A program made the translations under genes and the position numbers. A stretch of DNA of 14,635 nucleotides from CAYLLT01 sp964591605. GTDB lineage: Bacteria; Planctomycetota; Phycisphaerae; UBA1845; PWPN01. The notes below the pieces were generated by a model that was not told the DNA's origin, did no database searches, and saw only the letters and a program-made list of their open reading frames with translations. Positions 7,571-14,316 of this stretch are shown in pieces. Each line of letters starts with the position of its first letter. Position 1 is the stretch's first letter. The stretch covers positions 1 to 14,635 of the forward strand of contig CAZQEN010000186.1 of the NCBI GenBank assembly GCA_964591605.1. Direction: 5' to 3'.

Positions 7571-8755
7571 ATGCCTTCTCTCACCGAGCCTGACTTGTCC
7601 AGTCCGTGCCCTGGCGCGGAGCCCACGGCGTTCCAGCGGCTGGCACGAGCGCGTGCCGAAGCGGCCGTCGACTGGCTCGTGCGCTCCATCGACGCCTGCG
7701 GCGGCCGGGGATCGGCGGCCTTCTATTCACGGGTTTATCACCCGGTGCGCGGATGGTGGTACCCCTATCCGGAGACGACCGGCTACATCATCGAGACGCT
7801 CATCGCGTACGCCCGCTATGCCGACCGTCCGGAACTGATCGATCTGGCGATCCGTCAGGCCGACTGGATCATGACGCTGCAGTTCGAGGATGGTGCGCTG
7901 CCCGGCCGGTCCGTCGTTCCGGGCAAGAAGCTCTCGCCTTCGGTCTTCAATACGGGCCAGATGATCCTGGGCCTGATCGCGGCGGCCGATCTCACCGGCA
8001 ACCGCGTGTATCTCGAATCTGCCCTGCGGGCCGCCCGGTGGCTGGCTGAGGGCGTCGATCCGGCCGCCGGGGTGTGGACGCGGCACGCCTACGTGGCGGG
8101 CCATGCCCCGGCGTATTACACGCGCGTCTGCTGGCCGATGCTGGAAGTACACGCCCGTATCGGTGACGCGGCCATCCGACGGGCGGCCGTGCGCGTGCTC
8201 GAAACGATCGCCGGCTGGCAGCTCCCGGGCGGGGGCTTTCCCAACTGGGGCATCACCGCCGGCCAGGCCGGCTATACCCACACCATTGCGTACGTTATCC
8301 GCGGACTGCTCGAGAGCGCCCGCCTGCTGGGCGCCGACGGCATCGCGTTTCAGGCCGCGGCGGACCGGCTGGCTGACGCCCTGCGCCGGCGGATGGAGAT
8401 CCGCGGACGCCTTGCCGGGGCTTATCACTCGGACCTGAGAGGCGACTACTGGTACACCTGTCTCACGGGTAACTGCCAGCTCGCCCTGGTTTGGATGTTG
8501 ATTTACGACCGCACGCGAGACGCCCGGTTCCTCAGCGCCGCCCTCAAGGCCCTGCAGTTCGTGATCGACCGCCAGAAGCTGCGCAGTCTGGATCCGAATC
8601 TGCGCGGCGCCATTGCGGGCTCGTGCCCGATCTGGGGACGCTACCTGGCCATGCGCTATCCGAACTGGGCGCCGAAGTTCTTCGCGGACGCCCTGATGAT
8701 GGCGGACCGGCGGGTGGCCGCACTGGTGGAGGATGGGCCGTGCGCGTTGCAGTGA
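7571..8755 (+). CDS. Uncharacterised protein, probable alpha/alpha-toroid fold
   Basis: 394 residues from ATG 7571; a GTG at 7538 would add 11 Pro/Leu/Arg-rich residues and seems less likely. Neither start has a visible Shine-Dalgarno; the 56 bases before the ATG are pyrimidine-rich. The protein is built of repeated amphipathic helix pairs with aromatic, glycine-rich turns: GWWYPYPETTGY (61-72), FNTGQ (126-130), YYTRVCWP (182-189), GGGFPNWG (220-227), AYVIRGLLE (240-248) and CLTGNCQLA (297-305). This pattern fits an (alpha/alpha) toroid as in six-hairpin glycosidases, uronyl hydrolases, the glucuronyl C5-epimerase C-terminal domain or squalene-cyclase-like proteins. Related proteins in sugar clusters are, as far as I recall, sometimes labelled delta-aminolevulinic acid dehydratase, which this fold does not support. 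There is no signal peptide or membrane segment. Its 3' end overlaps the formyltransferase gene by 16 bases. Given its neighbours it may act on a sugar or glycan (inference); function unknown. Confidence 0.8.
   Translation: MPSLTEPDLSSPCPGAEPTAFQRLARARAEAAVDWLVRSIDACGGRGSAAFYSRVYHPVRGWWYPYPETTGYIIETLIAYARYADRPELIDLAIRQADWIMTLQFEDGALPGRSVVPGKKLSPSVFNTGQMILGLIAAADLTGNRVYLESALRAARWLAEGVDPAAGVWTRHAYVAGHAPAYYTRVCWPMLEVHARIGDAAIRRAAVRVLETIAGWQLPGGGFPNWGITAGQAGYTHTIAYVIRGLLESARLLGADGIAFQAAADRLADALRRRMEIRGRLAGAYHSDLRGDYWYTCLTGNCQLALVWMLIYDRTRDARFLSAALKALQFVIDRQKLRSLDPNLRGAIAGSCPIWGRYLAMRYPNWAPKFFADALMMADRRVAALVEDGPCALQ
8728..8732 (+). promoter_or_regulatory. Shine-Dalgarno for the formyltransferase
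   Basis: GGAGG with 7 bases to the GTG at 8740, inside the 3' end of the toroid gene. This spacing is ideal and decides the GTG start, ruling out longer in-frame extensions into the upstream gene. Confidence 0.75.
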
Positions 8756-9543
8756 CCGCTGGCTACAGCCAGAGCCTGCATGCGATCGCCCTGATCCACC
8801 GGCTCGCGCAGCGCGGCCACACGGTCGCCCTCGTCCTGCAGGTGCGGATGCTGAGCCGCAGGCGGTTATCGGCTTATCTCCGCCAGCTCGGCTGGCACGC
8901 GCTCTGGTCGAAGGCCCGCAGCCGGCTCGCCCCGGGCGGGGCGAGCCCCTACGAGCGCGAGCTCGAGCCGATGCGCCGCTACCTCGCCGAACATCAGATC
9001 GCATCGCGGACCGTCGCCGCGGCGGCCCGAGCCGTCGGGGCCCGCCACGCGAAGGTTGGCTCTCTCAACAACGCGGCAGCACATGCGGCCGTGCGAAGCG
9101 AGCATCCGGAGCTCATCCTGTATGCCGGCGGAGGCATTATTCGCGACGATCTCCTCACCCTGCCGGCGCGGGGCATCATCAATGCGCATGGCGGCCCGCT
9201 TCCGGAGTTCCGCGGAATGAACGCGGTTGAGTGGCCGCTGCTGCACGGTGTCCCGCCGGCGGTCACGGTCTATCGCATGGACGGGGGGTTGGATACCGGT
9301 TCGGTTCTGCTCCGGCGGGCGGTCGACGTGCCGCCCGGCTCCGACGTCCTGAGTCTGCGGGGTGTCGCGACGCGGATTGCGATGGAGGCGCTGCTGGATA
9401 CTGTCGATGCTCTGCAAACCGGGTCAATTTCTCCGGTTCCGCAGGAGCCGGCCGCCGGGCGCCAGTATTTTGTCATGGCCGCGCCTCTGGTTGAGGTGCT
9501 CGACCGCTGGCTCCGCACTGGACGAACCCCGCTGACGCCCTGA
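8740..9543 (+). CDS. 10-formyltetrahydrofolate-dependent formyltransferase, probably sugar N-formyltransferase
   Basis: 267 residues starting at GTG 8740, which has a GGAGG seven bases upstream and gives the sensible N-terminus MRVAVTAGYS. The formyltransferase core is plain: the catalytic Asn-x-His in IINAHGGPLPEFRG (N148, H150) and the catalytic Asp in MDGGLDTGSVLL (D185). The preceding LILYAGGGIIRDDLL strand is the usual lead into this loop. Enzymes of this type transfer a formyl group from N10-formyltetrahydrofolate. It is short compared with methionyl-tRNA formyltransferase (about 310 residues) and lacks an obvious C-terminal OB domain. Its setting inside a polysaccharide operon suggests that it formylates an amino sugar, as VioF, QdtF and WlaRD do. 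A polar, Arg-rich stretch (residues 39-80) replaces the usual early folate-domain sequence and is atypical. No aminotransferase to make the amine acceptor is visible nearby. Family firm, sugar substrate inferred. Confidence 0.88.
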   Translation: MRVAVTAGYSQSLHAIALIHRLAQRGHTVALVLQVRMLSRRRLSAYLRQLGWHALWSKARSRLAPGGASPYERELEPMRRYLAEHQIASRTVAAAARAVGARHAKVGSLNNAAAHAAVRSEHPELILYAGGGIIRDDLLTLPARGIINAHGGPLPEFRGMNAVEWPLLHGVPPAVTVYRMDGGLDTGSVLLRRAVDVPPGSDVLSLRGVATRIAMEALLDTVDALQTGSISPVPQEPAAGRQYFVMAAPLVEVLDRWLRTGRTPLTP

Positions 9544-9562
9544 TCGTACAATTCCTTCGCGA

Positions 9563-11734
9563 ATGAATAACGTCAAAAAAGCCTATTATCTGCTTCGGTA
9601 TCTGGGCCCGAAAACCATCTGGCTTCGGGCAGGCGTGTATGTGCGCAACGGTCTGGGCATCACGAAGCGCGTCTACCGGCTGCGTCCATGGTCCGAAATC
9701 GACCTGGCCCGGATCACCCGCCGCGGTACGCCTCCCCAGGCGGCGGAGTACGCCGCGTTCAAACTGCAGCAGGATGTGCGCTTCCTGTTCCCGCTCGGAC
9801 AGCCGCCGGGCGTTCCGCAAACGCTGCGCGCCGCATCCGCCGACCGCCAGCCTTCCTTCGAGGAGCGGGTCAGGCTGCTCTATGAGGGTAAGCCGGTCTA
9901 TTTCCTCAAGACGCCTTCCCCCACAGTCGTTGACTGGCACGTCAACCCGATCGACGGCACGCGCGGCGACCCGACGCGAAGCTGGTGCGAGATGCCGGAC
10001 TTCACTCCCGAGCAGGGCGATATGCGCATGCTCTGGGAGCCGTCGCGCGCCGCCTGGGCGATCGACATGGCCAAGGCCCGGGGGCAGAACCAGGCCGACG
10101 CCGCAGACCTGTACTGGGAGTGGCTCGACTCGTGGATGCAGGCATCGCCGCCTTATCTGGGCTTCCAGTGGCGCTGCGGGCAGGAGAGCTCCATCCGCTT
10201 CTTCGCTCTGGCCATTGGTTTCTGGAGCATCGCCCTCGACCCGGCCACCACGCCCGAGCGCTGGGTCCAGTTCGCGCGCATGGCCTGGGCGACCGGTCAC
10301 CGCGTCGCTCACCACATCAACTACGCGATCTCGCAGAAGAACAATCACTCCATGTCCGAGGCGGTCGGCCTCATGCTGATCGCGCTGCTCTTCCCCGAAT
10401 TGAGGCACGCCGGCCGCTGGTGGCGCAAGGGCCGCCGGGTCCTCGCGTGGGACATCCGCCGCCAGGTGGCCCCCGACGGGACCTTCGTGCAGTCGTCGAT
10501 GAACTACCAGCGCGTCATGATGCAGGTCTGTACGCTTGGCCTGCGGCTGGCCGAGTTGAGAGGTCAGCCGTTCGAGCGCGATCTGTACGACCGCCTCGCC
10601 CGCTGCAGCGAGTTCGTCTATCAGTGCATGGAACAGACCACCGGGCGCGTCCCTAACTACGGCCATAACGACGGTGCGTACGTGCTGCCTCTGAGCGAGT
10701 GTGACTTTACCGACTATCGGCCGGTGGTGCAGACGGTGCATTTCCTCGCGCATCGCAAACGCCTGTTCGAACCCGGGCCATGGGATGAGGAACTGGTCTG
10801 GCTCTTCGGCGGTGAGGCGCTCAAATCCCCGCAGGATTTCCCGCGCGAACAGGCTTCGACCGCGTTCCGGGCAGGCGGCTACTATACGATTCGCACGCCC
10901 GAGAGCTGGGGCATGCTGCGGTGCCACACGTACCGCGATCGTCCCGGCCAGTGTGATGCGCTGCACTTTGACTACTGGTGGCGCGGTCAGAACGTGCTGC
11001 TCGACTGCGGATCGTACAAGTACTACGTCCCCGACCGGCCGGACATCGAGTTTTACTTCCGATCGATCGAGTCTCACAACACGGTGGAAGTCGACGGGAA
11101 GAACTACCTGGAGTCGGGCGGGCGGTTCCTGTGGTTTCCCTGGCCGGCGGCGCGCGAGGTGAAGTTCGACGTGGGCGGCCCGGTTCAGGTGTTCACCGGC
11201 GAGCACGAGGGCTACAACCGCTCACCCTGGCACGTGGTTCACCGCCGGACGGTGGTCAGCCTGCCCGGCGATCAGGGCTGGATGGTCGATGACGATCTGA
11301 TCGGCACCGGGGAGCATCGGGCCGTGGCCCGTTGGCACATGATGGACGTGCCGTGCGAGGTGGACGAGGCGGAGAAATCACTGCGGCTCGACACGCCCAG
11401 GGGGCCGCTCTTCTTCTACTTTCTCGCGCCTCCGTCAACGATCCGCCGGATTGAGATCGTGCGGGGCCGCCTCGAGCCGGGGCGGTTCCAGGGCTTCGCG
11501 TCCTCGTATTATGGCGAGATGGCCGCGGTTCCCACGCTGGAATTCGAGGTCGCCGGCCCCGGAACGCTGCACATCCGGACCATCCTCTCGCCCCGGCCGC
11601 TGAGCCCGGCAGAAATCACGGCCCTGCGGCGCCGCCTCGACGCGATCGTCTCCGGCGAGCGGCGCAGCTCCCAGAACCGGCCTGGCCCGGCGCCGGCGCC
11701 CGTTGCGGTGTCATCCGCTGCCCGAGATGAATAA
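9563..11734 (+). CDS. Heparinase II/III family protein (polysaccharide lyase fold)
   Basis: 723 residues from ATG 9563, 19 bases after the previous stop; no Shine-Dalgarno is seen. Residues ~150-400 form the alpha/alpha-toroid part with QKNNHSMSEA (258-267), SMNYQRVMMQ (312-321) and NYGHNDGAYVLP (365-376). Residues ~430-690 form the heparinase II/III beta-sandwich part with DALHFDYWWRGQNVLLDCGS (465-484) and SHNTVEVDG (504-512). Asn260/His262, Tyr315 and His468 (or His455) are candidates for the catalytic Asn/His, Tyr and His of these lyases; the Asn-to-Tyr spacing of about 55 matches heparinase III as I recall it (Asn240, Tyr294). Known members cleave uronic-acid glycans by beta-elimination. 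No Sec signal peptide is visible; the N-terminus is basic and mixed. The last ~25 residues are Pro/Ala/Ser-rich. Such genes recur in exopolysaccharide loci, where their job is unsettled: editing, length control or quality control of the product. Its end overlaps the next gene by 8 bases. Confidence 0.9.
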   Translation: MNNVKKAYYLLRYLGPKTIWLRAGVYVRNGLGITKRVYRLRPWSEIDLARITRRGTPPQAAEYAAFKLQQDVRFLFPLGQPPGVPQTLRAASADRQPSFEERVRLLYEGKPVYFLKTPSPTVVDWHVNPIDGTRGDPTRSWCEMPDFTPEQGDMRMLWEPSRAAWAIDMAKARGQNQADAADLYWEWLDSWMQASPPYLGFQWRCGQESSIRFFALAIGFWSIALDPATTPERWVQFARMAWATGHRVAHHINYAISQKNNHSMSEAVGLMLIALLFPELRHAGRWWRKGRRVLAWDIRRQVAPDGTFVQSSMNYQRVMMQVCTLGLRLAELRGQPFERDLYDRLARCSEFVYQCMEQTTGRVPNYGHNDGAYVLPLSECDFTDYRPVVQTVHFLAHRKRLFEPGPWDEELVWLFGGEALKSPQDFPREQASTAFRAGGYYTIRTPESWGMLRCHTYRDRPGQCDALHFDYWWRGQNVLLDCGSYKYYVPDRPDIEFYFRSIESHNTVEVDGKNYLESGGRFLWFPWPAAREVKFDVGGPVQVFTGEHEGYNRSPWHVVHRRTVVSLPGDQGWMVDDDLIGTGEHRAVARWHMMDVPCEVDEAEKSLRLDTPRGPLFFYFLAPPSTIRRIEIVRGRLEPGRFQGFASSYYGEMAAVPTLEFEVAGPGTLHIRTILSPRPLSPAEITALRRRLDAIVSGERRSSQNRPGPAPAPVAVSSAARDE

Positions 11735-13295
11735 TTCCCCTCACGCTGCGTCCTGCGAACAGAGAACTCTGTGGACAGGCTATGCCCTGGCTCTGCTGCT
11801 GGCCGGCGCGCTGTACGTCGTGAGCGTGGCCCCCGGCCCGTTGTGGCAGGACAACGGCCTGGCCCAGGTGCGCACGCTGGAGCGGGACATCCATGGCGCG
11901 CTGGGGCTGGCCCACAGCCACCCCCTTTTTTACCTCTTCACGATCGCCTTTCAGGTCCTTCCATTCCAGGAATCCGCCTACAAGACGAACCTGGTCGCCG
12001 CCGTCTTCTCCGCCCTCACGGTCGCGAACGTGTATCTGCTGGTCAGACTTCTCACCGGCCGGTGCCTGTCGGCGTGCCTGGGCGCGGTGGCGGTCGCCGT
12101 GGCGCACACGTTCTGGCTGCACGGCTGTATCGCCGAAGTCTACAGCCTCACCACCTCCCTGATGACCGGCGAGCTCCTGTGCCTGACCGCGTATGCGCGG
12201 TCCGGGAGTGCCCGCTGGCTCATGGCGATGTTCCTGCTGAACGGGCTGGGCATCAGCAACCATCTGTTTGCCCTGCTGAGCCTGGCCTGCTACGCGGTGG
12301 TGCTGGTGTGGCTGCTCGCGAGCCGGCGACTGCACTGGCGGATGGTCCCCTGGCTGGCCGCGTGCTGGCTGATCGGGGCGGGGCTGTATCTCTCCATGCT
12401 TGGACAGACCATCGCGGCGGGCATGGGCTGGAGCGAGGCCCTGGGGTCAGCACTTTTTGGAACGAGGAACCAGTTCGCGCGGCACGTCCTGAACCCCGTC
12501 CCGAGCCGGCGGGCGCTGATCAATACGGTGCTTTACCTCGGGCTGAATCTCCCGACCCCCGCCGCGCTGCTGGTGGTGCCGGGCCTGCTCAGCCTGGCGG
12601 CCGCTGGGCTCAGGCCCGTCCGGTCCGCCCTGGCGGTGCTGGTGCCGGTGCATCTGTACTGGGCCATGCGCTACGACGTGTGGGACCAGTACACGTTCTT
12701 CGTGCCCACGGTCGTACTGTTGGCCATCCTCATCGGCCTGGGGAGCGATCGGTTTCTGGCCCATCGTTCGTGGCGGTGGAAGCCAGCCCTGGCGGTCGGA
12801 GTATGTCTGCCCGTTGCCGTCTACCTGCCGCTGCCCTGGGCTCTCGAAAGGTCGGGTGTGAACATCGGCCTGAGCCGGCGGGTCCCGTTCCGCGACGAGT
12901 ATCGCTACTTCCTGCATCCGTGGAAGACGGGCTACACGGGGCCGCTGCAGTTTGCCGATGCCGTAGCCCGTGAGCTGCCCCCCGGCTCGGTGTGGGTCGG
13001 TGATACGACGACGGTCCAGCCGATCTGGTATCTGCAGGGCACCGGCCGCTGGAACGCCGATGTGCGCGTTCATCCCCGGCGAAAGCGGACCGACGTGCTG
13101 GCGATCGTGTCGGAGAGCGAGATTGCCGCCGATCTGGCGGCCGGACGCGTGTACCTCGTGAGCACAATCGCTCAGTATGTGCCGGCCTGGCTGCTCGATC
13201 CGAAACGCTTTCGACTGGTGAAAGAGAATCATTTCTACCGGGTTCTGCCCGTTGCCGGCGCCGCATCCGAACCGGCGAGCGGGCGCGCCGATTGA
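11727..13295 (+). CDS. Polytopic membrane protein, DUF2723/GT39-like glycosyltransferase
   Basis: 522 residues from ATG 11727, overlapping the heparinase stop by 8 bases; a TTG at 11703 is possible but less likely. An N-terminal hydrophobic segment (18-36) leads into an extracytoplasmic loop with WQDNG (40-44) and HSHPLFYLF (64-72). That arrangement, an acidic residue followed by a His/Pro loop, is typical of DUF2723 and related GT-C enzymes that use polyprenyl-phosphate sugars. About eight to ten further hydrophobic segments follow up to residue ~370, then a soluble C-terminal region (~385-510), predicted to lie outside the membrane, with WVGDTTTVQPIWYLQG. GT-C enzymes of this kind transfer sugars to proteins or lipids on the outer face of the membrane. 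Here it may add a side-chain sugar to the exported glycan or its carrier (inference). A 49-base gap and a possible promoter separate it from the next gene. Family moderately sure, substrate unknown. Confidence 0.8.
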   Translation: MNNSPHAASCEQRTLWTGYALALLLAGALYVVSVAPGPLWQDNGLAQVRTLERDIHGALGLAHSHPLFYLFTIAFQVLPFQESAYKTNLVAAVFSALTVANVYLLVRLLTGRCLSACLGAVAVAVAHTFWLHGCIAEVYSLTTSLMTGELLCLTAYARSGSARWLMAMFLLNGLGISNHLFALLSLACYAVVLVWLLASRRLHWRMVPWLAACWLIGAGLYLSMLGQTIAAGMGWSEALGSALFGTRNQFARHVLNPVPSRRALINTVLYLGLNLPTPAALLVVPGLLSLAAAGLRPVRSALAVLVPVHLYWAMRYDVWDQYTFFVPTVVLLAILIGLGSDRFLAHRSWRWKPALAVGVCLPVAVYLPLPWALERSGVNIGLSRRVPFRDEYRYFLHPWKTGYTGPLQFADAVARELPPGSVWVGDTTTVQPIWYLQGTGRWNADVRVHPRRKRTDVLAIVSESEIAADLAAGRVYLVSTIAQYVPAWLLDPKRFRLVKENHFYRVLPVAGAASEPASGRAD

Positions 13296-13319
13296 TGCGC
13301 GGGCAGCGCATTGTAGAAT
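13292..13319 (+). promoter_or_regulatory. Possible sigma-70-type promoter
   Basis: TTGATG (13292-13297), 16 bases, then TAGAAT (13314-13319), compared with TTGACA-N17-TATAAT. It overlaps the stop codon of the membrane protein gene and lies in the window's few AT-richer bases. Transcription would begin near 13326, leaving a short leader containing GGGCAGG before the TTG start at 13345. This rests on pattern only; promoter rules of this organism are unknown. Confidence 0.35.
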
Positions 13320-13344
13320 TGATCCAGAGGGCAGGTGTATCGCC

Positions 13345-14316
13345 TTGATTCGTTTCAATCCGCTCAGCAAAGATCCCGATGAGATCGAGCGGATGTGGTA
13401 CATCCCCCCGATCCAGCCACACCCGCCTCGATGGCTGCTCTACACGCGCAGCTTCATCCTGGAGATGCTGCAGGGCTGTCGCTGGTCGCCGGAAAACGTG
13501 CGCCACACGCTTGCGTGGGATGCCCTGGCCGCCCTGCTGATTGTCTGCGTGGCCGTGGCGCAGCCGGTGCTGATGCTCCTGAGCCGGATACCGGTCCTGA
13601 GCTGGTTGATGTACATGCTGGCCAGGGCGTTTCCGAGGAACGCGGCGGGTTTCTTTCTGCGCGGATGCTACTGGAAGGCCCGCCTGGCCCATCTCGGAGC
13701 CGACACGCTCATCGATCAGGGGGTCGAGTTCAATGCTCCCGGGCGTATCCGGGTCGGGACGCGCTGTCACATCGACCGCAATGTCCTGCTGTCAGTGGGC
13801 AGCGAGCCGGGCTACATTCACATCGGCGACCACGTGTTCATCGGGCCGTCCTCGCACATCGCGGGGCGCGGCGGCGTCGAAATCGGCGCCTTCTGTGGAC
13901 TGTCCGCACGGGTGCATATCTACAGTGTGACGAATCTTCCGTACCACGCGGACCGGCCGGGCGAACTGGCCACCATGTCTCACGCCGCTCCGCTCGCGCG
14001 GCAATGCACCATCACTCAACCCGTCATCATCGGCGATCATGTCGTGATCGGACCGGGAGCCATCCTCCTGCCCGGCGCGGCGCTCGGCCGCGGGGCGGTG
14101 GTCCACGCCTACAGCGAAGTGAGCAGTGTATTCCCGAAGTTCGCCATCGTCTCGGGTCACGGCAGGGGGGTCCAGAAGGGATGGCGGCGGCCCGGAGGGC
14201 TGGATGCCCGGTTGCAGCCGGGATCGTCTGCGGTGCAGCCGGGCGGCCCCTCAGGTGCCGATCGGGCTGACGACCCGGCGGTTGCGGAGGTCGATTCCTG
14301 CGCGAAAGTGTCATGA
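13345..14316 (+). CDS. Hexapeptide-repeat (left-handed beta-helix) acyltransferase with membrane-associated N-terminus
   Basis: 323 residues from TTG 13345, chosen because a GGGCAGG lies 9 bases upstream and the start falls outside the preceding gene. Alternatives are GTG 13252 (overlaps that gene by 44 bases) and ATG 13393. Residues ~118-277 carry the isoleucine-patch hexapeptide pattern of LbH acyltransferases: GRIRVGTRCHIDRN, YIHIGDHVFIGPSSHI, VEIGAFCGL and VIIGDHVVIGPGAILLPGA. His191 in VHIYSVTN lies where a catalytic His could sit. The N-terminal ~115 residues are unusual: after a polar start they hold two hydrophobic stretches (about 58-80 and 82-96), which suggests anchoring at the membrane next to a lipid-linked substrate. 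A Pro/Gly/Asp-rich tail (~280-323) looks disordered. These enzymes transfer acetyl or other acyl groups to sugars. The stop overlaps the FkbH-like start by four bases (ATGA), which suggests that the two act together in acyl decoration. Confidence 0.85.
   Translation: MIRFNPLSKDPDEIERMWYIPPIQPHPPRWLLYTRSFILEMLQGCRWSPENVRHTLAWDALAALLIVCVAVAQPVLMLLSRIPVLSWLMYMLARAFPRNAAGFFLRGCYWKARLAHLGADTLIDQGVEFNAPGRIRVGTRCHIDRNVLLSVGSEPGYIHIGDHVFIGPSSHIAGRGGVEIGAFCGLSARVHIYSVTNLPYHADRPGELATMSHAAPLARQCTITQPVIIGDHVVIGPGAILLPGAALGRGAVVHAYSEVSSVFPKFAIVSGHGRGVQKGWRRPGGLDARLQPGSSAVQPGGPSGADRADDPAVAEVDSCAKVS

Noticed and set aside
8491..8739. Upstream extension of the formyltransferase frame
   Set aside because: It overlaps the toroid gene, and the GGAGG seven bases before GTG 8740 fixes the start.
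9547..9552. TACAAT resembling a -10 box before the heparinase gene
   Set aside because: No -35-like hexamer at 15-19 bases upstream and no extended -10; it would also give an almost leaderless transcript.
11918..11930. C and T run resembling a terminator tail
   Set aside because: It is in-frame coding sequence for the conserved His/Pro loop of the membrane protein, with no stem upstream.
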